NCBI GenBank assembly: GCA_963824415.1
Contig: CAWGPM010000014.1
Span: 62,001 to 126,000, forward strand
Length of the DNA stretch: 64,000 bases
Direction of reading: 5' to 3'
Source of the DNA: JABDQA01 sp963824415
Lineage (GTDB): Bacteria > Desulfobacterota > Desulfobulbia > Desulfobulbales > Desulfocapsaceae
Shown here: one piece after another, positions 43,802-52,066 of the stretch
Position numbering within the stretch: the stretch's first letter is position 1
Layout of the letters: every line of letters begins with the position of its first letter
Position numbers and translations under genes: made by a program
The notes under the pieces: model-generated
What the model was told of the DNA's origin: nothing
What the model saw: the letters and a program-made list of their open reading frames with translations, nothing else
The model's database searches: none

Positions 43802-44796
43802 AGAAAAAGCGTCGCAGCTTCGAAGTGTTCAGCCTCTCTTTTCTTGATGTGATCAGTTGCGCCTTCGGTGCCATCGTGCTGCTTCTGGTAATCATGAAAA
43901 TCTCGGAGCCTTCGGTGGTTGAAGACACCTCGTCCGCCCTTGAGCAAACGACAGTGCAGTTGCAGGAGCAGACCCGGGCGCTCAAACAGGAATCGGCCGA
44001 ATTGTACCGCAGCCGTGAACTTCTGGCTGTGGAGGAAAAGACGCTGCAGCAGCGGCTGGCAGAGCTGCAAAACGAGGTTGCCGCAACAGCGGATGCATTA
44101 AAGGAGCAGCGGGTGGAGCGCTCCTCGCAGGAGGTGATCATCAAACAGCTGTTTGAGGCCCGGCAGGAACTCAGCGAGGAGCAGCGGCGGCTCCAGCAGT
44201 TCAAGCCGGCTGCCCGGGTCGATGCGCCGATCGGGGGGGTGCCGGTGGACAGCGAATATATCATCTTCGTAATCGATACCTCCGGTTCGATGCAGCAATT
44301 TGCCTGGCCCGCTGTGCGGCGCAAGATGGAGGAGATCCTGCAGATCTATCCCCGTGTTCAGGGCATTCAGGTCCTCAACGATATGGGCGACTACATGTTC
44401 TCCCAGTATGCCGGTCAGTGGATCAAGGACTCCCCGGCAAGGAGAAAAGCAATAGTACAGCGTCTCAGCGACTGGGCGCCGTTTTCGAACTCGAGCCCGG
44501 TCGAGGGGATCAATGCGGCGATTCGAAGATTCTACGCCGCCGATAAAAAGATCAGCATCTATATCCTGGGCGACGATTTCTCCCGGGGCTCAATCCAGGA
44601 GGTGGTGTCCACAGTGGATTCGATAAACACCTCTGCCTCAGACGGTTCCCGGCGGGTCCGCATCCATGCGGTCGGCTTCCCGGTGCTTTTCGGGCAGACC
44701 GGAGCTGAGCTCAACGTGGCCCGGTTCGCCGCCTTGATGCGCCGTCTGGCCGAAGACAATGACGGCAGCTTTGTCGGCCTGACTTCCCTGCGGTAG
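43798..44796 (+). CDS. Membrane-anchored coiled-coil vWA protein with ExbD-like helix (second)
   Basis: A paralogue of the preceding gene, 332 residues. The N-terminal helix FSLSFLDVISCAFGAIVLLL shares the SLSFLD-xxx-C-x-FGA pattern, with Asp17 in the equivalent place. The coiled coil spans residues ~45-135. The vWA domain has FVIDTSGSMQQFAWP and ILGDDFSRGS as metal-site loops. Two different vWA proteins, each with an ExbD-like helix, suggest a heterodimer inside the ExbB-like channel. It is the last gene of the operon. A convergent BLUF gene ends 39 bases later. Confidence 0.88.
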   Translation: MKKKRRSFEVFSLSFLDVISCAFGAIVLLLVIMKISEPSVVEDTSSALEQTTVQLQEQTRALKQESAELYRSRELLAVEEKTLQQRLAELQNEVAATADALKEQRVERSSQEVIIKQLFEARQELSEEQRRLQQFKPAARVDAPIGGVPVDSEYIIFVIDTSGSMQQFAWPAVRRKMEEILQIYPRVQGIQVLNDMGDYMFSQYAGQWIKDSPARRKAIVQRLSDWAPFSNSSPVEGINAAIRRFYAADKKISIYILGDDFSRGSIQEVVSTVDSINTSASDGSRRVRIHAVGFPVLFGQTGAELNVARFAALMRRLAEDNDGSFVGLTSLR

Positions 44797-44835
44797 GGTG
44801 ATTTCAGCTGCGGCCATGACGCTCCCGTTGTCATA

Positions 44836-45258
44836 TCACTGATCTCTGATTGCCCTGATATCGGACATGAGTGATAACGAAGACCATTCCTCAACGGGAA
44901 AACAAATCCCCCCGGACTCCTCACCGTATTTCACCTTCAGGCGCTGCTCCAATTCCAGGTCGAGATCGAAGAGGCCGAAGCCCTGCATAGTCCAGCCCTC
45001 GAATAATCGTCTGGCAGCAGGGGCAAATGAAATGAGTTGAATATATTGGTGTCTCGGATCCGCGACGATCCTGAAAAACGTATCGTTAATTTCAGCAAAA
45101 TCCCCTTCCAGCACCTGCAGGAAATGGGTCCGGGTTGCCAGCAGAGCGCCAGTAATATTGCTCTTCTCGTTGGCCTTCCAACTGCGCTCGATGATGTCCT
45201 TGACCGTTTCCTGATCAACCTCTGATACACTCTGGCTCTTGTAGATCAGCCTGTACAT
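44836..45258 (-). CDS. BLUF-domain blue-light sensor protein
   Basis: Starting at ATG 45258 behind GGAGGGACAG gives 140 residues. Residues 1-~95 are a BLUF domain: MYRLIYKSQS with the flavin-proximal Tyr, KSNITGALLATRTHFLQVLEG with the Asn and Gln that bind the flavin ring, and the Trp/Met region at FEGWTMQGFG. BLUF proteins bind FAD and rearrange hydrogen bonds in blue light. The C-terminal ~45 residues are a short tail, as in stand-alone BLUF proteins that act on a partner. No EAL or GGDEF partner is adjacent. Confidence 0.9.
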   Translation of the reverse strand: MYRLIYKSQSVSEVDQETVKDIIERSWKANEKSNITGALLATRTHFLQVLEGDFAEINDTFFRIVADPRHQYIQLISFAPAARRLFEGWTMQGFGLFDLDLELEQRLKVKYGEESGGICFPVEEWSSLSLMSDIRAIRDQ

Positions 45259-45375
45259 ATCTGTCCCTCCATCTTTAGCCTCTGTTGAAATTGTCTGTAT
45301 ACCCAAATCTCTTAGGCAAATGAGATATCTCGGCCCCGTGGGTTCAGCATCGGCCTGTCAGAAGCTGGCTAAATT

Positions 45376-46443
45376 TCACTTGAGCGTTATCGCCTGTTCC
45401 GGACAGATTTCCTGGCAGCAGAAGCAGGTGATGCAGAGCTCCTCTGTTACCAGGGGAATATCATCTTCCATATGCAGAGCAGACACCGGACATTGCTCAA
45501 TGCAGGCTCCGCAGCTGCTGCACAGGTCGGGATCAGCCTGCGGCCGCAGCTGGATTGTTTTATGCATCCTTTCGGCGATAGCGGCATTGCTGGCGATCCC
45601 CGCTCCGGCCAGAGGGGGAAGCTTGAAGTCCGGCACCGTAAATAGATTGCCGACGATCTCCAGCTTATCTTCGGCGTAGTCGCCAAGGCCCTCAGCTTGA
45701 GCTTTTTCCAGGAAGCGCAGACTGCCGGGTTCGACTCCCATCATGCGGGCGACAACCCCGTCCAGGGCCACCCCGTTGTCAGCAGCCAGGATCACGCCTA
45801 TCTCCCGCAGATCAGGAGATGCCGGTCCGTTGCCTTCCATACCGACCACCGCATCCATGATGAAGAGATCAGGTATGCGCAGGCGGAAAACGTCAACCAC
45901 CAGGTCGTGAAACCGTGCCGGCGACCCAGCCAGCTGATGCAGTCGTGCCTTCTGCGCTCCGGGCAGCAAACCATAATTGTTCTTGATCGCCCCGGTCAGG
46001 ACGGTGAGTCCGTGGGTCTTGAATTTGGGCAGGCTGATCAGCACGTCGGCGTCCAAAATCTTGGCAGACACACCGACTCGGGCCATGAATTCCTTGTTGA
46101 AATCAACCTGTCGTGAATCATCTCCCAGGTTGTGGTAGTAGCCCTTGGCCGCCTCGAGCAGTCCGGTCTTCTCGAAGGTTTTGTAATTGTCGCCGTAACT
46201 GTGCAGGCCCGGGTTGTCACCTACCACGATTTCAGCAGGGGCAAGTTCCTCGACTTTATCGACCACAGCTCTCAGCACGGCGGGATGGGTGACCACGTGC
46301 TCGTCCGCCCGCGATATTCTTAAAGCATTGGGCTTGATGACGACCTTCTTGCCTGTGAGCGCCTGGGGGAACAGTTCAAAGGCCCGATCGACTGCTTTCC
46401 GGCAGTTGTCATAGGTGGCGGGATGAATCATGACCTTATGCAT
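45376..46443 (-). CDS. DUF362 protein with C-terminal 2x[4Fe-4S] ferredoxin domain
   Basis: The 355-residue protein combines a DUF362 domain (VVIKPNALRISRADEHVVTH, VGDNPGLHSYGDN, LISLPKFKTHGLTVLTGAIKN) with a C-terminal pair of CxxCxxCxxxCP motifs: LCSSCGACIEQCP and LCITCFCCQEICP. This architecture is common in anaerobes, where the protein is a predicted iron-sulfur electron carrier or maturation enzyme of unknown substrate. It is a single leftward gene preceding the convergent BLUF gene region. Confidence 0.9.
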   Translation of the reverse strand: MHKVMIHPATYDNCRKAVDRAFELFPQALTGKKVVIKPNALRISRADEHVVTHPAVLRAVVDKVEELAPAEIVVGDNPGLHSYGDNYKTFEKTGLLEAAKGYYHNLGDDSRQVDFNKEFMARVGVSAKILDADVLISLPKFKTHGLTVLTGAIKNNYGLLPGAQKARLHQLAGSPARFHDLVVDVFRLRIPDLFIMDAVVGMEGNGPASPDLREIGVILAADNGVALDGVVARMMGVEPGSLRFLEKAQAEGLGDYAEDKLEIVGNLFTVPDFKLPPLAGAGIASNAAIAERMHKTIQLRPQADPDLCSSCGACIEQCPVSALHMEDDIPLVTEELCITCFCCQEICPEQAITLK

Positions 46444-46567
46444 TGGAGTCTCCTGTCTTAAATGGCTGCAGTTGCGGGAGTCGAGTCAGGGGCCCATTGG
46501 CTCCCCATAACTATCTGATTCAGCTCTGTTGCCTGTTTTACCTCGTTTACGTGTAAAAATCGCAGAA

Positions 46568-47314
46568 TCAGAAGGTGAGCATTTTTCTTACAAACAAAGG
46601 GTTGTATCCGAAGATAGCATTGAGGTGGTGAAGCAGTGCATGCTGCCCCTCGTTTCTCCAGGTGAGCGTGACCTGGTCATCAACTTCACGATATTTAGCC
46701 AACAGCAGGTTGATATCTGCAATTTCATCAGGTGAATCTTGAAGAGCTTCATTGATGAGTCCGAGCCACAAAGAACTGACCCCCATGATGAATGAAGGCC
46801 AGTTCTTTTGCAGATCAAGAGGCCAGGCAGGATCGCTGGTATCCTCAATATTGGCAAATTCAGGATTCTCGGGGTCGCCTGTTATGACCTTCTCCACAAG
46901 GCCGGCCTCTAAAGTTTGCTGCAATATCAAACTCTGTTGGATTTCCCGATACACAGAGACAGCAGTTTCCGGCTTGCTGTAAAAGATGAACGAAAACTGG
47001 TGTCCGGCGCCGTCCCGCGCCGCTCTTCGATGGAAGCGCCAATAAGAGATATCCCGGTAATGATCTTGAAGGACGGGCGAGATTACTGCGTGGGCAAGAA
47101 GTAAATCCATCCCCCAGTCTATGTTACTGGTCTCGGGCCAGGCGATTTTGAATTGACATCGCCACCAATAGTTGTCGGTTGCAGGAATGTATGCAGGAGG
47201 AACATTGGCTGGCGGGAAATGCTGCGTCTGCTGCTTTCCTCCGCCACAGCCGAACAGCAGGAACGAGAGCAGGACAAGGGCTAAAACTGCTTTGAAGTTA
47301 GGAGGAAAAAGCAT
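46568..47314 (-). CDS. Predicted lipoprotein of unknown function
   Basis: A 248-residue protein with a lipoprotein signal MLFPPNFKAVLALVLLSFLLFGC, in which LLFGC is the lipobox, followed by a Pro/Gln-rich linker. The rest looks globular with many Trp (WWRCQFKIAWPE, WRFHRRAARDGAG). It is not one of the families I recognise. A MITE-like element begins only 15 bases upstream of its start and may carry its promoter or have displaced it. AGGATTAA before the ATG is a modest ribosome site. Confidence 0.7.
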   Translation of the reverse strand: MLFPPNFKAVLALVLLSFLLFGCGGGKQQTQHFPPANVPPAYIPATDNYWWRCQFKIAWPETSNIDWGMDLLLAHAVISPVLQDHYRDISYWRFHRRAARDGAGHQFSFIFYSKPETAVSVYREIQQSLILQQTLEAGLVEKVITGDPENPEFANIEDTSDPAWPLDLQKNWPSFIMGVSSLWLGLINEALQDSPDEIADINLLLAKYREVDDQVTLTWRNEGQHALLHHLNAIFGYNPLFVRKMLTF

Positions 47315-47329
47315 TTAATCCTAAAAGGT

Positions 47330-47469
47330 GAGCCTTTTGCAAAATGAGGGTTTTCGTCCAAAATCAAGGCATGAGAAAAATTTTAACGCAGGCATATACT
47401 TAATATTCCGAGGATAAAATTTTGAGCATAACGCAGAGTTTGGGCGAAAAGGACGTTTTGCAAGTGGCC
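47330..47469 (-). mobile_element. MITE-like element, copy 2 (inverted relative to copy 1)
   Basis: The 140-bp element is about 85-90% identical by eye to the reverse complement of 33872-34012. Its left end is GAGCCTTTTGCAAAAT, and its right end is GTTTTGCAAGTGGCC, slightly decayed. It is flanked by AGGT on both sides (47326-47329 and 47470-47473), a separate 4-bp target duplication, which shows independent insertion. Confidence 0.85.
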
Positions 47470-47608
47470 AGGTTGCTTTTGTTTGTTTCGAACTTATTTC
47501 AATACTCCAATACTTTGTAAATGCTGAATACTTTCTAGTCAAAGAAATTATTGCTTCCAACCTGGTGCGAAATTCAACCCACGGTGATCGGAATTTATAC
47601 GCGTTGCT

Positions 47609-47947
47609 ATGAAGATACTCGATGAAAAAGTACCGATTAAAGCAAATCTCGCTTTCTCGCTGAAACGATATTGGTACTGGTGGCTGATTCTCGTCGTGAC
47701 AATATCCTTTGATTATTTGTCAACCGCTGCCTTTGTGTCAAAGTACGGTGTCCATGCTGAGGCGAATTTGGTCACCAGACTGATGATGGAGAAACTGGGG
47801 CCAGATAGCGGAAATCTGGCGGGAAAGATATTGCAGTTGGTATCAGTAGCGTGCCTGGTTTGCGTAAGTCGACGAGTTGGGAATTTTTTCCTGCTGTTTG
47901 TGATAATCATCAATTGCTGGGCGATAGTGGTCAATTCCATCAGTTAA
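47609..47947 (+). CDS. Small membrane protein of unknown function
   Basis: The 112-residue product has three predicted membrane helices: YWYWWLILVVTISFDYLSTA (~residues 21-42), GKILQLVSVACLVCVS (~72-88) and FFLLFVIIINCWAIVV (~92-108). The D-Y-L-S-T start of the first helix and the HAEANLVTRLMMEKLG loop are reminiscent of DUF5658-type small membrane proteins, a weak resemblance. No strong ribosome site is visible, but codon use looks coding. No partner is evident. Confidence 0.6.
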   Translation: MKILDEKVPIKANLAFSLKRYWYWWLILVVTISFDYLSTAAFVSKYGVHAEANLVTRLMMEKLGPDSGNLAGKILQLVSVACLVCVSRRVGNFFLLFVIIINCWAIVVNSIS

Positions 47948-48096
47948 ATGATTTCTGCAGATTCTGGTTCTTCTGCTAAAATACTAACTCAGACCCGTCT
48001 CGGTGGTGCAGGGCGGCTTCTCGCGTTCGCCGATTACTTATAACCAGATGCTGTTCTGACCTTGGTTTCACTGAACTTCAAACAGGCAGGGAGAAC

Positions 48097-48459
48097 ATGA
48101 AAAATCTAATCATCCTGGCCATCGTGGCTGTCGCCGGTTATTTTGGTTATCAACATTTTCTTGGTTCCTCTTCCCAGGAATCTTCTGAAGTATCAGACGA
48201 TAGTGGCTCAGGTTCCTCTATGTATGTGCCGCCGGTCCCGACACCATGTGAAGGCAAGGGCAAAACCATGGGCGATGCCATTTACGGGTACGACATAGGC
48301 CGGGTCTCGGTCGCCCAACTTAACTTCGCCACTCGCAGTTTCCAGTCCTGTCTCAGAGATGCAGGTTTCTCCGACTCCGAGATAAATGGAACGTGTGACA
48401 AGATTAAAGAAGAGGTGATGAGCCTTGAATCCGGGGAGCGCCCGGGGGTATTAACTTGA
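48097..48459 (+). CDS. Small signal-anchored protein of unknown function
   Basis: A 120-residue product with an N-terminal membrane anchor (MKNLIILAIVAVAGYFGYQ), a Ser/Glu-rich linker, and a compact domain with three cysteines in TPCEGKGKTMGDAIYGYD, FQSCLRDAGFS and INGTCDKIKEE. GGCAGGGAGAAC precedes the ATG. It probably resides in the periplasm attached to the inner membrane. I do not recognise a family. A weak hairpin terminator follows at 48486-48509. Confidence 0.7.
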   Translation: MKNLIILAIVAVAGYFGYQHFLGSSSQESSEVSDDSGSGSSMYVPPVPTPCEGKGKTMGDAIYGYDIGRVSVAQLNFATRSFQSCLRDAGFSDSEINGTCDKIKEEVMSLESGERPGVLT

Positions 48460-48485
48460 TTTCACGAGCTAAATGCAGGTTATTT

Positions 48486-48509
48486 TCCCTCCATCTCAGG
48501 GAGTTTTTT
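48486..48509 (+). terminator. Weak rho-independent terminator
   Basis: TCCCT (48486-48490) pairs with AGGGA (48498-48502) and six T residues follow. The stem is short. Confidence 0.45.
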
Positions 48510-48762
48510 CCATGCCTGAAATTCAGACAATTTCAGCCTGTACCTGGCCACTGGAGGGTGCGTCGACCTGGCGCAAAACAGTCTCCACCCTCAACTTGCC
48601 CTGTAACCTATTGATCTGAAATGAAAAATAACGCCCGATCTATCACTTGATTTATCATCCATGGGGCCGCAAATGTCAAGTGCGACCTTGGAATCCTTAC
48701 TGAAATTCCCGTGCGACACGGCAATTTCAAATCCCCCCCCCGACACTTTATTGCGCGCATCC

Positions 48763-48832
48763 CTGCCCATGGATACCAAACAGCTCTTGGCCAACTACAA
48801 GGATGTGCCAAGCAACCTCATTGAGGCCATCG
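48763..48832 (+). pseudogene. 70-bp fragment of a ugd-like gene
   Basis: These 70 bases match 52835-52904 of the intact ugd gene with three mismatches and encode MDTKQLLANYKDVPSNLIEA, the segment following the catalytic Cys. Homology stops abruptly at both ends, so it is a debris fragment rather than a gene. The surrounding 540 bases (48460-49000) show no other gene. Confidence 0.85.
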
Positions 48833-49000
48833 AGAGAGACAGGCCGCTATCCACCATGCAGGGGTTGATTACTTAGAAGGCGTTTGAGAACTCCAGGGGA
48901 AAGGCGGGTTTCCCGGCATAAACCGACTCGACCAACGGCAACGTGTCGATGCCGATAGAGAGGCTAAACCTTGGTTTGAGGCGTTCCGGCATCTTAACAA

Positions 49001-49312
49001 TCACCATGACAGTGAACCTCGTTTGTCCATTGGCGTGGACAAAACGCTATCCACTCGACCACAGAGTTGCGCCGCGATACTGCCGATCATGGTTGCCGTA
49101 ACAGCTTCCGTGTTTTCAAGGTCCCAATAGTCGACATACTCGGCGGGATCTTCGAAGATTTCTATCAGATGAGCACGAACCCCTCGAAGCCATGCATCCT
49201 CGGTCTTGAAGCGGCTGGCCATTGCGCCAAGTTCGGCTTTTAAGGTATCCGAGACGTGGGCAGCGCAGACGATGACGTCCCAGGCCATTTCACTCAGATC
49301 GTCGGTGTCCAT
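49001..49312 (-). CDS. Small acidic hypothetical protein
   Basis: A 103-residue frame with a plausible globular composition (MDTDDLSEMAWDVIVCAAHV, then TEDAWLRGVRAHLIEIFEDP, then TATMIGSIAAQLCGRV). No ribosome site is clear before the ATG at 49312 and no family is recognised. The coding case rests on amino-acid composition and length only. Confidence 0.5.
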   Translation of the reverse strand: MDTDDLSEMAWDVIVCAAHVSDTLKAELGAMASRFKTEDAWLRGVRAHLIEIFEDPAEYVDYWDLENTEAVTATMIGSIAAQLCGRVDSVLSTPMDKRGSLSW

Positions 49313-49430
49313 AAAGGCAATTTATTTATGCTCAATCCTTGAATGGGGCTTGCACCTGCCTGATCGGTGAGGCTGCTGCAAGTTTCCCTTCAAGTATGGC
49401 GATCGCGAAGTGAGAAGGCGCGTGGCCGTT

Positions 49431-49658
49431 TCAGGGCTGAGCATGATTCAATTTCCCTTGCCGTGTCATCCTGGAACAAAAATTATTGAATGTTGCCAGC
49501 ACCAGCTTCGATGGCACCGTCTTGCCGTTCTCCCAGCGGTTGACGGTGGCAAAGCTCACCCCGAGGGCGTGAGCCAGTTCCTCCTGGGAAAGCGCCAGCT
49601 GCCGCCGGACCTCCTTGACCTTTTCCGGGAAGTTTTCGGGTTGGCGGATCATGGCCAT
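49431..49658 (-). CDS. XRE-type helix-turn-helix protein, short
   Basis: Starting at ATG 49658 behind GGGAG gives 75 residues. The helix-turn-helix reads VKEVRRQLALSQEELAHALG then SFATVNRWENGKTVPS, a canonical Cro/CI-type (XRE) DNA-binding domain. Little remains outside the domain, so it may be a small repressor or the DNA-binding part of a broken longer protein. It lies in an accessory, AT-rich region, with no obvious toxin partner. Confidence 0.72.
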   Translation of the reverse strand: MAMIRQPENFPEKVKEVRRQLALSQEELAHALGVSFATVNRWENGKTVPSKLVLATFNNFCSRMTRQGKLNHAQP

Positions 49659-50543
49659 TGAACATCTCCCGCTGATTGGACAAGGCGCAGCACTGCTGGA
49701 AAACGAATGCGGTGAACTTTGGGACGTGCCTGAAAGCAGCAGGTTGGCAAATCCCAGAGTAACCATATCTGAGCCGCTCTTCTCCTCATGTTTTTCCTTC
49801 AACCTGTTGGTCTGTGAATACGCCACAGGGAAACGAAAGAACCTCTAATAATTTATATTAAGTATTCTATATTTATTGAGAAATATTACAACCACAGCCG
49901 CTAATATCACCATTTTTATGTTAGGAATCCGGCCGTGAAATTTCATAACTCCAGTAAATAGCTAGAATTAAAGGATAACAGAATTAGGGGATTAATGCAA
50001 TTTTGTCAAAGTAAAGAGAAGGTATAATTCAACCTAATCTGCAAAAGAATGAGGAGATATTCCATGCTTTAGATCGACTATCATTTGATCTTTTACTGAA
50101 GACACCAGCATCAGCCCGTATCGTCCTCTGTTTTTGGCCTAATGCTTGCTAGGGATTGAAATCTTTGAGGGCAATCTGGGGCTGATCATGATCTTGTTTT
50201 TAAAAATTAACTTCGTTACTACAATAGTGGAGGCTGAAGACCCAAACATGAACACCACCTAAGCAGTAGTTGATGCGGTAAAATATCTAATACCCATGCA
50301 AGGGCTCGATAAGTAATCACTTTTTTTTACAAAAATTGGAGAGTTTTTTTCCAGAATAATATAAATAAAAAATAAAATTCAATAAAATATCCCAAAAGTA
50401 CTATTAGCGTTCTGGTAAACATATTTTTGGTAAACATATTAACTATACAATATGTTATCAAAAATTATTTATGGATCGAGTGGCATAGGATTTGCTTTAG
50501 GAGTTTTGACCTAAAAATAACTTTCTTCCATAATCCGACTAAT
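49659..50543. other. AT-rich gene-free stretch
   Basis: I see no convincing coding frame in these 885 bases. The part from about 49850 is distinctly AT-rich compared with the conserved core (many AATAAT/TATTAA tracts), suggesting decayed or foreign DNA. It may contain the promoter of the PilZ gene downstream. Confidence 0.4.
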
Positions 50544-50852
50544 ATGAATCCGTCAATTAAAGAACGCAGGCAACATCAAAGACACACCGTACAAAATTCG
50601 ATAATGGTCAATCACGACGGTGTATTTCAGTTGGTTGATATCAGCGAAGGTGGTTTCTCTTTTAAGTGCCCTCCATATGCAGATGCCTTGGATAAATGGA
50701 TAGCTGAGATTCTTACCCCTATCGGTGATCTTAAAAATTGTGAAGTTGAAAAAAGGTGGAGTACAATTATTGAATATGGCGACTTCCGTCTGCCCTCATT
50801 TATGAAATTCGGAGTGAAATTTTCTCAGCTGTCGAAAGACCAAAATAACTGA
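50544..50852 (+). CDS. PilZ-domain protein (paralogue of 53648-54004)
   Basis: Starting at ATG 50544 gives 102 residues: ERRQHQRHTVQNSIMVNHDG supplies the Arg motif and VDISEGGFSFKCPPYADAL the DxSxxG c-di-GMP element. The same FDIS-xGGFSF-C-PPYA wording occurs in the protein at 53648-54004, so they are paralogues. No strong ribosome site is visible, and a longer in-frame start at 50427 is less likely. The domain should bind c-di-GMP, but the partner is unknown. Confidence 0.75.
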   Translation: MNPSIKERRQHQRHTVQNSIMVNHDGVFQLVDISEGGFSFKCPPYADALDKWIAEILTPIGDLKNCEVEKRWSTIIEYGDFRLPSFMKFGVKFSQLSKDQNN

Positions 50853-51074
50853 TATAACAAAATTAATTGGTTCAATTTCTGACTACCCTACTGATTGGGA
50901 AATTGATAAAGGGAACGTTCTCTAGCGATATCAATAAATACAATTAACATCCATTGAAGAGCCTGGAGTAAAAGGCAGGTTGAGAATTAGTGCAGCCACT
51001 TTCTACTCCAGCAAGATAAGGGCAAGCCGGTTGTCTTCAGAGCTGAAGAAAAACAGATTCTCAAGGAGGGAGAT

Positions 51075-51359
51075 ATGACCCTGACTAAAGCAGGCCTTAT
51101 TCAGCAGGTTTATAAAAAACATGACTTGTTAACAAGGCAACAGGCAGCTGAAGCAGTAGAAAGTATTCTTCGTATTTCGAAAGATTCTCTTATTGGTGGG
51201 TCCGACTTATTATTGAGTGGTTTCGGAAAATTTAAAGTTAGCGACAAAAAGCCACGAAAAGGACGCAATCCCCAAACCGGTGCTGAACTCATGCTTGAGG
51301 CCAGGCGGGTTGTAACCTTTAAGCCATCTGGCATTATAAGGAATAAAATAAACCGTTAA
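51075..51359 (+). CDS. HU/IHF-family DNA-binding protein, IHF-alpha-like
   Basis: A 94-residue DNA-bending protein with MTLTKAGLIQQVYKKHDLLT, the arm base LSGFGKFKVSDKKPRKGRNPQTG, and VVTFKPSGIIRNKIN. RKGRNPQTG is the arm-tip motif containing the intercalating proline. A GGAGGGAGAT site precedes the ATG. HU/IHF proteins bend DNA in recombination, replication and transcription. An isolated copy in an accessory region may be a second IHF or HU copy. Confidence 0.9.
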   Translation: MTLTKAGLIQQVYKKHDLLTRQQAAEAVESILRISKDSLIGGSDLLLSGFGKFKVSDKKPRKGRNPQTGAELMLEARRVVTFKPSGIIRNKINR

Positions 51360-51493
51360 CAAAATATCCTCAGCTCTCTAGCTCGATAGTGCTTGAGCCG
51401 CTACTCGCAAACTGTTTTTAAGCAGAGCTATCAAGGTAAGGCATTTCCTCTACAATTTTTTATGGTGTACAGCTTTGTTACCAGCAGTTCGAC

Positions 51494-51775
51494 CTAGCTG
51501 TAGATCTCAAACCTGGTTTCTTCCCCAAGTAAATGATCAATCTCATTCTGGATCTCATTGCGGGCAGCACTGTTAAACCAGTTTTCCCAATCTTTTAAAG
51601 ATTGCCACGTACTGATCACCAAGAACTCGCCCGGCTTGTCCATTCTTCTGAGGGTTTGCCCGGAAACATAGCCTGGCTGCATCAGACAAACACTGCGCAT
51701 ACGTCTCAGCAGGAGGTCCAGTCCTTCGACACAAATATCGGGGACCGTTCGCTTGATAAGAATTTTTACGCTCAT
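51494..51775 (-). CDS. Antibiotic biosynthesis monooxygenase (ABM)-domain protein
   Basis: The 93-residue single-domain protein fits the dimeric alpha/beta ABM fold: VKILIKRTVPDICVEGL, MQPGYVSGQTLRRM and FLVISTWQSLKDWENWFNS. Such stand-alone proteins include quinone monooxygenases and heme-degrading enzymes, but many have no known activity. There is a good GGAGGTAG site before the ATG. No functional partner is adjacent. Confidence 0.75.
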   Translation of the reverse strand: MSVKILIKRTVPDICVEGLDLLLRRMRSVCLMQPGYVSGQTLRRMDKPGEFLVISTWQSLKDWENWFNSAARNEIQNEIDHLLGEETRFEIYS

Positions 51776-52066
51776 AGCTACCTCCTTTTCATGTCAGATC
51801 TTTGTCTGGGAGGGCTTTATTAAAAACTAATTATTCAACCTCGAAAATTCAATGCACCAAGCTGTAATGGCTCCATGTTGTCTAAATGGCTTATTAACGG
51901 ATTACGCATATTTTTAACCGCATGCCTGTAAAATAATTTTGTTTTAACTTTCGAATGGCTCAGGTATTCTTTTATTTGTCGTATAGTTACTCCCCTTTAT
52001 AATAGATGGGTCTCACTATCCAAGGCTGGCATTACAATATTCAGTAAATCTAACAAGGAGCAAGAT

